Below the pieces are notes generated by a model, which saw only the letters and a program-made list of their open reading frames with translations, had not been told where the DNA came from and did not search any database. Shown in pieces: positions 6,877-12,960 of a stretch of 24,083 nucleotides of DNA. The position numbers were made by a program, and so were the translations under genes. Source of the stretch: a virus; IMG/VR virus record IMGVR_UViG_3300046012_000895, positions 1-24,083 of that record, one strand, 5' to 3'. Numbering within the stretch: the stretch's first letter is position 1; each line of letters starts with the position of its first letter.

Positions 6877-8019
6877 TTAATGATAAATTGCAACATAAGC
6901 GTTAAGGCTAGAATCTTGGCCCACAGCTAATATTCCATCTGGAGAAGAAATTATATCAAAAACTTCTGCGTTTCCACCTCCACCAGAATCATCAAATGGT
7001 GATGGATAGGGATTCCAAGTAATTATATCGCTGGACTTATATATAGTAATTGTGCTATCACTATTTTTACCACCAATGTAAATATCTCCACTGTGGTCAC
7101 AAACAGCTTGCGAATTAAAACCGCTTGCCACTGTTTGTGCTGTCCAAGTTATACCATCCGAAGAAATTAGAATATCTAAAGTTCCAGCAACTGCAATAAA
7201 TAAATTTAACTCTGGTGACCAACATATATTAAGAGGATTTCCACCCAAAATGTCCAAAGGAGTAGTTTGTTCTGTCCAGGTTATACCATCTGGTGAAGTA
7301 GCAACGCCCTTGTTTGTTGATCCACCTGGTTGTGCACACGCCACCCAAAGATCAAGAGATGGTGAATAAGCGAATCCACCACTAACACTACCCGAAGCGC
7401 CAGCAGCATTCCAAGGACTAGATCGAGTTGTCCACGTTGTGCCATCGGGGGAAGTTGCAATCACATCATGGCCACCATTAGAGCTAGATCCAACAACGAA
7501 AAGTGCTTGTTCTTCTGACCATTCAACAGATAATCCGTTATCTGTAGAGGGGGAAGTTGCGGTGAATGGATTTCCTTGTCTAGTCCAATTTTGTCCATCT
7601 GGAGAAGTACAAATAGAATAAGGATTTCCTGAACCGGCAACACTATTACCACCAACAGCAACAAATAATCCCAATGATGGCGACCAAGCAACATCCCAAG
7701 CTCGACCATAATTTGGTGGATATGTGAATGGATTTGTATAATCTGTATCAAAAGGACTCCCACCAGCGTGTACCCCAGCAGTCCAATTAATTCCATCGGT
7801 TGACCATAAGAGAACACAACCAAAAGAATCTGTTGTATAAGCGGCAAGAACATATAACCCTAATTCTGGTGAATAACAACCATGAGTTGGATAACCCACA
7901 CACGGAAGAGTGAGAGTTGGATACCAAGCTGGTGGTGGAGGGGGTGGAGGGGGTGAAGAAACATCAATAGAAATTTTTCTTGGATCAAGTATTAATCCAA
8001 CGTGTGTTCTTCTGGGCAT
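6877..8019 (-). CDS. Beta-propeller tail/receptor-binding protein
   Basis: The 380-residue protein has a short head (MPRRTHVGLILDPRKISIDV), then SS and eight prolines as a hinge. At least six repeats follow, each centred on S-x-DG-x-x-W-T (STDGINWT, TSPDGQNWT, TSPDGTTWT, TSPDGITWT, SSDGITWT and a degenerate SSDIITWN). These are the Asp-box/BNR type hairpins of sialidase-like and YCF48-like beta-propellers. No catalytic sialidase set is evident. In a phage, with a LamG-like gene and tRNAs nearby, a tail fibre or receptor-binding role is the best inference. The ATG at 8019 follows GGAG; the longer reading from 8049 would begin inside the leader. The poly-proline tract probably separates an attachment head from the propeller. 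Confidence 0.75.
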   Translation of the reverse strand: MPRRTHVGLILDPRKISIDVSSPPPPPPPPAWYPTLTLPCVGYPTHGCYSPELGLYVLAAYTTDSFGCVLLWSTDGINWTAGVHAGGSPFDTDYTNPFTYPPNYGRAWDVAWSPSLGLFVAVGGNSVAGSGNPYSICTSPDGQNWTRQGNPFTATSPSTDNGLSVEWSEEQALFVVGSSSNGGHDVIATSPDGTTWTTRSSPWNAAGASGSVSGGFAYSPSLDLWVACAQPGGSTNKGVATSPDGITWTEQTTPLDILGGNPLNICWSPELNLFIAVAGTLDILISSDGITWTAQTVASGFNSQAVCDHSGDIYIGGKNSDSTITIYKSSDIITWNPYPSPFDDSGGGGNAEVFDIISSPDGILAVGQDSSLNAYVAIYH

Positions 8020-8058
8020 TATTTCTCCTAACAAAAAATTAAATTGCATGTTGGTACA

Positions 8059-8089
8059 GTAAGGGCATCTAATAATTAGACACCCTTAC
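8059..8089. other. Strong intergenic hairpin
   Basis: GTAAGGGCATCTAA (8059-8072) pairs with TTAGACACCCTTAC (8076-8089) over 14 positions, with two G-T wobbles on the RNA strand and a 3-base loop. It lies between the 8095-8271 gene and the beta-propeller gene. The T-run (TTTTTT) comes about 20 bases later on the minus strand, so it is not a typical terminator. It could be an RNA-processing or stability element. Confidence 0.55.
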
Positions 8090-8094
8090 CATAC

Positions 8095-8271
8095 TTAAAA
8101 CGTTACTCTAATTTCATTAGTAAGTCTGAGAGCATTCTGCCAACGATCGAGAGTAGTTCGGAGTTCAACTTTTGTCTCTCGATCAAGTTTAGACTCATTC
8201 ACTGCAGTGATCAGATTCTGTACAAGACTCATATCCAGTTTATCAATTAGAATATTTTTATCTGGAAGCAT
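8095..8271 (-). CDS. Small helical phage protein, function unknown
   Basis: The 58-residue protein (MLPDKNILIDKLDMSLVQNL...) is predicted helical and charged, without cysteine or motif. Its ribosome binding site (CAGGAG) lies in the last codons of the preceding gene, so the two are coupled. Its position between tRNA genes and the beta-propeller gene suggests a virion-related or tail-accessory role, but nothing in the sequence shows it. Confidence 0.65.
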   Translation of the reverse strand: MLPDKNILIDKLDMSLVQNLITAVNESKLDRETKVELRTTLDRWQNALRLTNEIRVTF

Positions 8272-8274
8272 GAT

Positions 8275-8466
8275 TTACTCCTGTTTATATTTACGATCAC
8301 TCCCCACTAATTCCCAACCACTATCTAACTTAAAACGTGTGCGAGCAAAATTTACTGCTTGGATATCATCGGTTGAAACAACGTCAGCACAAACTGTGAG
8401 ATTATTTGAAGAATTATAAAATTCGACAGTATAAGTATTTTCTAGTAATGCGGGAGCAAGTTCCAT
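8275..8466 (-). CDS. Small phage protein of unknown function
   Basis: The 63-residue protein begins MELAPALLENTYTVEFYN and appears to be a small alpha/beta domain, with DIQAVNFARTRFKLDSGWEL as its best-defined stretch. This resembles short phage proteins that take up most of one beta-alpha-beta unit. AAAGGAG precedes the ATG at 8466. It follows the tRNA-Lys gene by 18 bases and shares its mRNA with the next gene. Function is not recognised. Confidence 0.7.
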   Translation of the reverse strand: MELAPALLENTYTVEFYNSSNNLTVCADVVSTDDIQAVNFARTRFKLDSGWELVGSDRKYKQE

Positions 8467-8484
8467 TTTAATTCTCCTTTACAA

Positions 8485-8557
8485 TGGGATGGGTGGGGAT
8501 CGAACCCACGACCTCGAGATTAAAAGTCTCTTGCTCTACCAACTGAGCTACCATCCC
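8485..8557 (-). tRNA. tRNA-Lys (anticodon TTT)
   Basis: The 73-base cloverleaf has acceptor stem GGGATGG/CCATCCC plus discriminator A. Its D-arm is AGCTCAGTTGGTAGAGC, its anticodon loop CTTTTAA in a GAGA stem region, and its T-arm GTGGGTTCGATCCCCAC. CCA is not encoded. It reads AAA/AAG codons, which are frequent in these AT-rich genes. Confidence 0.95.
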
Positions 8558-8565
8558 AGTTAGAA

Positions 8566-8639
8566 TGGGCCCGCTTGGATTCGAACCAAGGACAAACGGA
8601 TTATGAGTCCGCTACTCTAACCAGCTGAGTTACGGGCCC
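8566..8639 (-). tRNA. tRNA with CAT anticodon (Met, or Ile2 if lysidine-modified)
   Basis: The 74-base cloverleaf has acceptor GGGCCCG/CGGGCCC with discriminator A, anticodon loop CTCATAA on a GCGGA/TCCGT stem, and T-arm CTTGGTTCGAATCCAAG. The paired first base (G1-C72) argues against an initiator tRNA. Elongator Met and Ile-CAU cannot be separated by eye. CCA is not encoded. Confidence 0.9.
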
Positions 8640-8659
8640 TTAAACTCTAAATAGCAATT

Positions 8660-9346
8660 TTATACTTTGAGTAGATCTGGACTAGTACGACCGCCTTTAG
8701 CAAAACTAGTTCCAGTAAGAATTCCCGGAACATGTGCAGCTATTCCAAGATCAGGTTCTGGTGAATCGATACCCCAGAGTGGCCAGTAATGATCGGGACC
8801 AAAATGGGAAGCAGGAAGGCCAGCAGAAAGTGCAATAATCTCTGAGATTGAGAGTAAACGAGACCAGGTAGCAACTTCGGCAACGATTCCAGCATAGAGA
8901 TTACCGTTGCCAGATCGAGATAGTACACCGATTCCAGTGCGAGCTGGAGGATTTTGAAAGCCGGAACTTGCTGCATAGGTACCGCTAAGATCGAGTATGC
9001 CATCGACATAACTGATATAATTCATGGGACTGGCTGCATCTTGACCGAAGAAAACGTGATGCCAGACATTTGCCTCGAATGCTGTTAGAGTCCCGGTACG
9101 ATCGAGTTTTACAGAGCCTGAGTTGTTGTCGACAAAAATTCTTAACTTTGCTTGATTTACAGTAGTTCCACAGAGGATTCCCCAACCCTCATTGCTAGTT
9201 CCTCCGTCGGCATAAATCGTTCCTCCAGAAAAAACACCTTTAACCCAAGCGGAAACAGAGCAAGCGACCTGCCCAGTTGTTGTTTTGAAAATACTAGCAC
9301 CATCAGCTCGGATTCTGTCTGTGGTTCCGTTGAAGTTACGTGGCAT
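8660..9346 (-). CDS. LamG/concanavalin-like lectin-fold tail protein
   Basis: The 228-residue protein begins MPRNFNGTTDRI. It has the rhythm of a laminin-G/jelly-roll domain: FS-AWVKG (about 32-38), WHHVFF (about 95-100), YVDG (about 113-116), GIVAEVATWSRLLS (about 153-166). Such domains in phage occur in tail fibres or capsid decoration proteins that bind cell-surface sugars; the exact location in the virion is inferred. The first residues match, from memory, other phage LamG proteins, so the ATG at 9346 is favoured. That ATG has no strong site of its own: the AGGAGG-type site belongs to an 8-codon ORF that overlaps it, which suggests coupled translation. The tRNA-Met gene follows the stop. 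Confidence 0.75.
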   Translation of the reverse strand: MPRNFNGTTDRIRADGASIFKTTTGQVACSVSAWVKGVFSGGTIYADGGTSNEGWGILCGTTVNQAKLRIFVDNNSGSVKLDRTGTLTAFEANVWHHVFFGQDAASPMNYISYVDGILDLSGTYAASSGFQNPPARTGIGVLSRSGNGNLYAGIVAEVATWSRLLSISEIIALSAGLPASHFGPDHYWPLWGIDSPEPDLGIAAHVPGILTGTSFAKGGRTSPDLLKV

Positions 9347-9362
9347 CAGAACTCTTACTCAT
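9336..9362 (-). CDS. 8-codon leader ORF overlapping the LamG start
   Basis: ATG at 9362 follows GGAGG at a 5-base spacing and encodes MSKSSDAT before a TAA at 9338-9336. The LamG ATG (9346-9344) lies inside it in another frame. The reading is real; its role as a translational coupling leader is inferred. A sequencing indel merging both frames is an alternative. Confidence 0.4.
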   Translation of the reverse strand: MSKSSDAT

Positions 9363-9378
9363 ATTAACCTCCGAATTC

Positions 9379-9531
9379 TTAGTACCAATTCTTAATAATA
9401 CGTAGAGATTTACGAATATTGCGACGATGATTCCAATGCTGGGTATAAATGTTAACGAAGACAACGATGATTCCAAATAAAATTATTCCGTAGAAAAGCA
9501 ATTCAAGCAGAATTTTATAATAAAACATCAT
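9379..9531 (-). CDS. Small single-span membrane protein
   Basis: The 50-residue protein has a hydrophobic segment at about 7-28 (ILLELLFYGIILFGIIVVFV) and a basic C-terminus (HRRNIRKSLRIIKNW), so the C-terminus should be cytoplasmic. GGAGGAAA precedes the ATG at 9531; a second ATG follows directly. It lies between the tRNA-Leu gene and the LamG leader ORF. Function is unknown. Confidence 0.65.
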   Translation of the reverse strand: MMFYYKILLELLFYGIILFGIIVVFVNIYTQHWNHRRNIRKSLRIIKNWY

Positions 9532-9550
9532 TTTCCTCCGATTAATTAGA

Positions 9551-9634
9551 TGCCCGGAGTGGGACTTGAACCCACAAGGATTTTCATCCGGCAGATTTTA
9601 AGTCTGCTGTGTATACCGATTCCACCATCCGGGC
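9551..9634 (-). tRNA. tRNA-Leu (anticodon TAA)
   Basis: The 84-base type II tRNA has acceptor GCCCGGA/TCCGGGC with discriminator A, anticodon stem GCAGA/TCTGC with loop CTTAAAA, a long variable arm (about CGGATGAAAATCCTTG) and T-arm GTGGGTTCAAGTCCCAC. The UUA codon it reads is common in AT-rich phage genes and rare in high-GC hosts. CCA is not encoded. Confidence 0.95.
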
Positions 9635-9646
9635 CCGAGTTTAATA

Positions 9647-9814
9647 TTAATCTGGATATTCTCGATTAACGATCATCCAGTCTTTATAACGACAGTTGGT
9701 GGAACGAACACAACGATGATAATCAGTAACTATTCCATCATTTACTACAGTAGATATTTCCCAACGATGAAGAACACCAATAAAACAAAAAAATCGTTGA
9801 ATTAAATTTTTCAT
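9647..9814 (-). CDS. Small phage protein of unknown function
   Basis: The 55-residue protein (MKNLIQRFFCFIGVLHRWEI...) has a short hydrophobic N-terminus and a tail with histidine and cysteines (YHRCVRSTNCRYKDW), which might form a metal site. The ATG at 9814 overlaps the stop of the winged-helix gene as ATGA, which supports translation. The tRNA-Leu gene follows 13 bases after its stop. No family is recognised. Confidence 0.6.
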   Translation of the reverse strand: MKNLIQRFFCFIGVLHRWEISTVVNDGIVTDYHRCVRSTNCRYKDWMIVNREYPD

Positions 9815-10086
9815 TTTTCTAAAGCTTTACGTCCCCGAGAAGTAAGTTCCCAGACAATAACATCCCGCTTCAATTTCTTGTCCCACTGACTCCGTGCTCG
9901 AACTAAATTTCGATTTTCCAAACCACGCATACAACCATGAACAGCACCTTTGGTAACGTGACTATTAATTTTTATAATTTGGTCGAAAGCTTTTGTTGTG
10001 GTTTTGGGGGCGCGTTTTAAAATTTTTAAACAAGTAATCTGACGATCAGTTAAATTTGGTTTACTTTCTTTTACCAGAGTTTTCAT
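9811..10086 (-). CDS. Winged-helix transcriptional regulator
   Basis: The 91-residue basic protein begins its domain with LTDRQITCLKIL (12-23). It continues with a helix-turn-helix (about 32-60; KGAVHGCMRGLENRNLV) and a beta-wing (RARSQWDKKLKRDVIVWELTSRG), the MarR/wHTH layout. GGAG lies 11 bases before the ATG. It is the first gene after the G+C-rich possible RNA locus and is followed by the tRNA and tail-type genes. It may control their expression, but no operator can be assigned. Family membership is from fold pattern only. Confidence 0.7.
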   Translation of the reverse strand: MKTLVKESKPNLTDRQITCLKILKRAPKTTTKAFDQIIKINSHVTKGAVHGCMRGLENRNLVRARSQWDKKLKRDVIVWELTSRGRKALEK

Positions 10087-10120
10087 TATGTAGATTTACT
10101 CCTATGAATAGAAATGAAAG

Positions 10121-10356
10121 AAAAAGCGGGGGCAGGATTTTGGATTACCTGCAAGGAGGGGCCACGAGTTTCCTCATGATAATATAATACCCTCCAACTA
10201 CACGTTGCTGTCAAGCACTCCTTCGGCCTGGAACTACCCAGGTTATCCTCCACGCAGTTGCGCCTTGGAACTTAGGGAGCCGTGTATACATTAGGGCCAG
10301 CCGTAGCGATACCCTTATTCTGTCACCCCAACGATGGACCGTCGCTCGGGCCAAAA
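10121..10356 (-). ncRNA. Candidate structured non-coding RNA, G+C-rich
   Basis: About 235 bases between two genes have no supported ORF and, by hand count, roughly half G+C, well above the flanking sequence. Clear minus-strand hairpins include CCTGG-N6-CCAGG (10242-10227) and a 6-bp stem closed by a GAAA tetraloop (10178-10163). A GCAGG-N11-CCTGC stem (10152-10132) followed by a C-run and TTTTT (10125-10121) could be a terminator. A TTGACA (10214-10209) with TATTAT 19 bases later (10189-10184) lies inside, so part of it could instead be a promoter. I do not recognise a named RNA family. Confidence 0.45.
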
Positions 10357-10539
10357 TTAGGCAGTAGTAGTTTTCGGAACATACTGCGGATGCTCGTAAC
10401 CAGGAGTCTCATTGAGCATCGTCGAGAGATCGATTTTGTCCTGGGTCGACAAAGCCTTGAACTCTTCGATCTCGACCTTGCGACCGAACGGATCCACCGA
10501 GAAGAATGCCTGACACGACTTGACAAACGAATCGAACAT
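10357..10539 (-). CDS. Conserved small phage protein, function unknown
   Basis: The 60-residue protein begins MFDSFVKSCQAFFSVDP and ends NETPGYEHPQYVPKTTTA. It resembles, from memory, a widespread small actinophage protein with a GYEHP motif; the role is unknown. A GAAAGGAG site precedes the ATG at 10539; an upstream in-frame start (10596) lies in the T-rich leader and is rejected. Transcription probably starts at the CGCA/TATAAT promoter at 10621-10647, giving a leader of about 75 bases that contains a hairpin plus T-tract. Confidence 0.75.
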   Translation of the reverse strand: MFDSFVKSCQAFFSVDPFGRKVEIEEFKALSTQDKIDLSTMLNETPGYEHPQYVPKTTTA

Positions 10540-10553
10540 AATGGCTCCTTTCG

Positions 10554-10590
10554 GAAAAAAGAAAAAATATCCGGTGTTAAATTTCACCAG
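10554..10590 (-). terminator. Leader hairpin with T-tracts, possible attenuator
   Basis: In the leader between the promoter at 10621-10647 and the gene at 10539, CTGGTG (10590-10585) pairs with CACCGG (10576-10571), closing 8 bases. ATATTTTTTCTTTTTT follows. This has the shape of an intrinsic terminator lying inside the untranslated leader. Confidence 0.5.
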
Positions 10591-10620
10591 GGACAAATAA
10601 AGAATTAAAGCTCTAACTCT

Positions 10621-10647
10621 TCATTATAATACGTGTTTATTCTGCGA
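10621..10647 (-). promoter_or_regulatory. CGCA-N14-TATAATGA promoter (copy at 10.6 kb)
   Basis: The minus strand has CGCA (10646-10643), 14 bases, then TATAAT (10628-10623) and GA. There is no TTGACA -35 box. It lies inside the 3' end of a small ORF (10624-10764) and drives the gene at 10539. It shares fixed spacing with the other six sites. Confidence 0.75.
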
Positions 10648-10764
10648 TTCGTCTTTTTTCTTATTATCTGAACCAAGAGGAATTTCTTTTTCTATATGTT
10701 TTGCGTATGTATCCGCAAGTTGTTGTTCTATAGGTTTCCAAGATTTTTTAGAATTCTTTTTCAT
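10624..10764 (-). CDS. Possible small charged protein
   Basis: The 46-residue ORF from ATG 10764 is lysine-rich (MKKNSKKSWKPIEQQLADTY...) and ends within the promoter at 10621-10647. It has no ribosome binding site. Its ATG forms part of a TATAATGA string that may be chance or the -10 of a weak promoter, which would imply a leaderless mRNA. It is the only plausible ORF in the 10621-10857 stretch. It may not be translated. Confidence 0.35.
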   Translation of the reverse strand: MKKNSKKSWKPIEQQLADTYAKHIEKEIPLGSDNKKKDESQNKHVL

Positions 10765-10857
10765 TATAATCGTGATTTATAGATTGAAATCGATATTCGA
10801 TACTTATAAGGTAATCTAATTAATTTATGCCATTTCATTATTTGCATTCATGTTATC

Positions 10858-11058
10858 TTAAATCTGATTATCTGGATTTAATAAATCAACAGAACCAGTT
10901 GTGTTTGTGACAACACTAGCAGATGTAATATTATTACCATTTTGAGCTTTGAGACTTTCAACCAAAGCCATTGATTCCCCAACAATCACACGTTCTAATG
11001 CTTCTTTTTCATCACCAGAAAGATCATCATGTCCATTAATATTCACAGTCCAAGTCAT
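10858..11058 (-). CDS. Conserved small phage protein, function unknown
   Basis: The 66-residue protein has the pattern MTWTVNINGHDDLSGDEKEA, with a helix around ALERVIVGESMALVESLK and an end rich in T, S and V (ITSASVVTNTTGSVDLL). Similar small phage proteins are familiar to me but have no known function. AGGAGG stands just before the ATG at 11058. It is followed by 93 bases without a supported gene (10765-10857), apart from an 8-codon ORF. Confidence 0.7.
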   Translation of the reverse strand: MTWTVNINGHDDLSGDEKEALERVIVGESMALVESLKAQNGNNITSASVVTNTTGSVDLLNPDNQI

Positions 11059-11074
11059 GAAAACCTCCTGTTAT

Positions 11075-11212
11075 TTACTTCTTTTTCGCATGTTGACTAG
11101 CTCGAATTGCTCGACCTTGTTTGGCAGCTTTTGCTTTAGCTCCCTTACCACGATAGGTCTTCCCCGAACTACCGTATTTGTAACCACCTTTAGTTTTTCT
11201 TACCGGAGACAT
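11075..11212 (-). CDS. Small highly basic protein
   Basis: The 45-residue protein is almost entirely lysine, arginine, glycine and alanine (MSPVRKTKGGYKYGSSGK then YRGKGAKAKAAKQGRAIRAS). It probably binds nucleic acid or packages with DNA, but this is inference from composition. Its ATG overlaps the stop of the lysozyme-like gene as TAATG. It has no fold signature. Confidence 0.65.
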   Translation of the reverse strand: MSPVRKTKGGYKYGSSGKTYRGKGAKAKAAKQGRAIRASQHAKKK

Positions 11213-11586
11213 TATCTTAATCCACAATATCTAGCTGTGTTTGGCCATGGATCCCAACCACGTGAAAAATATCCATGTAGACCCGCAAGTAATTGAGCCC
11301 ATATTGGCCAATGATCTGCTGTACCCCATTTTTTTGAGAAATATATTTTATGCACATGTGGTGTGTGTTTTGCTACTCTTATCCAACCATAGGTTGCTTG
11401 AAAGCTTAAATCCATTTGTAATCCACCCCAATAGGGTGGATCAGGATCAAACCAAGAGCCCTCGAATGAATGAATGCAAAACAACCCACGAGTTATATAA
11501 CTTTGATGTTTTTTAGCTTGGGCTGTCGATGTCATGACTAGTCCTAAAGTAAAAACTAGTGCACTTAGTGCGATCAGCTTACGCAA
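11212..11586 (-). CDS. Secreted lysozyme/transglycosylase-like protein
   Basis: The 124-residue protein starts with a signal peptide (about 1-24: KL, a hydrophobic core LSALVFTLGLVM, then AQA cleavage). The mature domain has IHSFEGSW with a likely catalytic Glu, DPPYWGGLQMDLSF, and WPNTARYCGL at the end. I recall this arrangement from resuscitation-promoting-factor or goose-type lysozyme-like proteins of Actinobacteria and their phages. The expected substrate is peptidoglycan in the host cell wall. I choose the TTG at 11586, which has AAGGAG seven bases upstream, over the GTG at 11655. It lies just downstream of a holin-like gene. Catalytic activity is inferred. Confidence 0.72.
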   Translation of the reverse strand: MRKLIALSALVFTLGLVMTSTAQAKKHQSYITRGLFCIHSFEGSWFDPDPPYWGGLQMDLSFQATYGWIRVAKHTPHVHKIYFSKKWGTADHWPIWAQLLAGLHGYFSRGWDPWPNTARYCGLR

Positions 11587-11610
11587 AACAAATCTCCTTG
11601 ATGGTTTACA

Positions 11611-11736
11611 CAAACTAATATCTAATTTTTGGGTTTTAAGCTGTCTAATAGACACTCCTTATAACCACTTAGCCTAATTATAAGTCGCAGAATTTTCCAC
11701 ATCATCCCACTCAAAACCCAAACTAATATCTAATTT
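11611..11736. repeat. 18-bp direct repeat around the leader of the lysozyme-like gene
   Basis: CAAACTAATATCTAATTT occurs exactly at 11611-11628 and 11719-11736. One copy lies just after the holin-like gene (stop at 11738) and one about 25 bases before the lysozyme-like start. The space between them holds an A/T-rich leader with a TATAAT (around 11677-11682). The two copies could be regulator sites. Confidence 0.6.
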
Positions 11737-11737
11737 A

Positions 11738-12061
11738 CTACCGAACTACTGGACTACTATCATTCTTTGGACCAGTGTTTCCAGACGTACTTCCTTCGAT
11801 AGCTGGAACAATCCCGACCGGCTTCCACAAACCCTTATAGCTAGCGATTGCAGTAACTAGAATCAACAGTGTACTACTTACCCAATCGTGCCAACTCCAG
11901 CCTCCGTGCTGAATCAGTACAGTTCCGATTGCTGCCCCAACGCAAGCAACAAACGTTACTACAGACCGAAGTTCTGCCGTCCAGCCTGGCTGCTGAACAA
12001 CAGCAATCAAATGCGGCATAAAGAACCCTACGATTAGAGCCCACATAGCAGCATTATTCAT
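11738..12061 (-). CDS. Holin-like three-span membrane protein
   Basis: The 107-residue protein has hydrophobic segments at about 6-22, 34-50 and 62-79, separated by short loops. A polar serine/asparagine-rich tail follows (EGSTSGNTGPKNDSSPVVR). The MxxALIVGFFMPHLIAVVQQP start and the YKGLWKP segment resemble phage holins of this type, from memory. It would form membrane lesions or pores at lysis, near the secreted wall hydrolase gene. Its ATG (12061-12059) directly abuts the previous stop. A holin call by topology is not proof. Confidence 0.65.
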   Translation of the reverse strand: MNNAAMWALIVGFFMPHLIAVVQQPGWTAELRSVVTFVACVGAAIGTVLIQHGGWSWHDWVSSTLLILVTAIASYKGLWKPVGIVPAIEGSTSGNTGPKNDSSPVVR

Positions 12062-12382
12062 CTAACTCGTCTCCTCTACCTTGTCGAAGTTTGCCTGGAA
12101 AGCCTTGGTCGTATAGACCTTATATCCGCGCTCCGTGTAAAGAATCCAGTCTCCTACGAATGCCTTCGTCTGTCTTGGGTTCTTCGGGTTGTGAACACGA
12201 ACATGTATATACTGTTTAGAGGGTTCGACTTCGGCAGATAAGTCGACGTTTGTTTCGTCAATATTGTGGATCTCGCCAAAACACCATCTCGCAACATCTG
12301 CGAAATTTTCCTCACTTACCTGTACAGCATCAACAAATAAAGGCTTACGAACATACTTTTCAGTTATACTTGTATTTTCCAT
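12062..12382 (-). CDS. Conserved phage protein, function unknown
   Basis: The 106-residue protein has stretches (YVRKPLFVDAVQV, YIHVRVHNPKNPRQTKAFVGDW and GYKVYTTKAF) that I recall from many phage proteins of unknown function. The pattern is a compact alpha/beta domain without catalytic residues I can name. GAGGAAC precedes the ATG at 12382. It lies between the small membrane protein and the holin-like gene, possibly in one transcript from the replication block. Confidence 0.75.
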   Translation of the reverse strand: MENTSITEKYVRKPLFVDAVQVSEENFADVARWCFGEIHNIDETNVDLSAEVEPSKQYIHVRVHNPKNPRQTKAFVGDWILYTERGYKVYTTKAFQANFDKVEETS

Positions 12383-12388
12383 GTTCCT

Positions 12389-12493
12389 CTACTCGGGTTG
12401 ATTTTGACGATTACGTATACTACCTAAATAATAACCAAATGCGACACTGAACAGAATCAAGATTGCCGTGACAAAGATTATTACGAGAATCAT
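12389..12493 (-). CDS. Small single-span membrane protein
   Basis: The 34-residue protein is mostly one membrane helix (ILVIIFVTAILILFSVAFGYYL) with a short basic tail (GSIRNRQNQPE). The ATG at 12493 overlaps the stop of the ssDNA-binding-type gene as ATGA. Tiny membrane proteins are frequent in this window. The role is unknown. Confidence 0.65.
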   Translation of the reverse strand: MILVIIFVTAILILFSVAFGYYLGSIRNRQNQPE

Positions 12494-12960
12494 GATGTCT
12501 GGTCTAGTTCACCGTACTTACGCTCTAACTCATCTTCCTCGATAGTTACATATAGACTCTGCAAATAAGCCTTAACTCCGCTCTTACCATTCACAGTCCA
12601 TTCGTAAGGGCGTACAATTAGATCGACATTGACAATTGTCGCCCAATCAAGCATCTCAACCTGAGTATCATCTATATTAGTGCGACCCCGTGACGTAATC
12701 ATTACAATTCTGGGTGGCCGACCCTTATAACTTACCGAGACTGGTAGATATGCTTGCGGTGTTTCTTCCTCGTCTTCGCCACGAGGTGGTAACCATTTCA
12801 CATTCCAGTTATCTTCCGCCATCGCTGTGGCCACTGCATCATCAAGTAGGACAGCGAAGTTACGATCACCCTCGCGATTGTACTTACCTTCTTTGCCCGA
12901 GAAATTACGGAAGATAATTCGCACACCTTCCATTAATACAGTATTATCCTGAGGTGGCAT
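12490..12960 (-). CDS. Probable phage ssDNA-binding protein
   Basis: The 156-residue protein carries NTVLMEGVRIIFRNFSGKEG, GDRNFAVLLDD, NVKWLPPR, GRPPRIVMITSRGRT and VNVDLIVRPYEW, with a strongly acidic C-terminal half (TIEEDELERKYGELDQ). Together these suggest an OB-fold single-stranded-DNA-binding protein of a kind familiar from phages with this polymerase family. The acidic tail is typical of SSB partner recruitment. It lies four small genes after the polymerase gene, which fits coating of replication intermediates. I choose the ATG at 12960, eight bases after AAGGAG, instead of the TTG at 13002. Homology is from memory. Confidence 0.65.
   Translation of the reverse strand: MPPQDNTVLMEGVRIIFRNFSGKEGKYNREGDRNFAVLLDDAVATAMAEDNWNVKWLPPRGEDEEETPQAYLPVSVSYKGRPPRIVMITSRGRTNIDDTQVEMLDWATIVNVDLIVRPYEWTVNGKSGVKAYLQSLYVTIEEDELERKYGELDQTS

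Noticed and set aside
9379-9531. 13-bp direct repeat (TTGGAATCATCGT) as a recombination site
   Set aside because: Both copies lie in one small coding region, in different frames; probably chance.
10762-10768. TATAATGA as an eighth CGCA-class promoter
   Set aside because: The position of CGCA reads CAAT and the ACA block is not aligned; the string includes the ATG of a small ORF.
11611-11736. CRISPR array
   Set aside because: Only two copies of an 18-bp repeat, no regular spacers and no cas cluster; the Cas4-like nuclease alone is a common phage gene.
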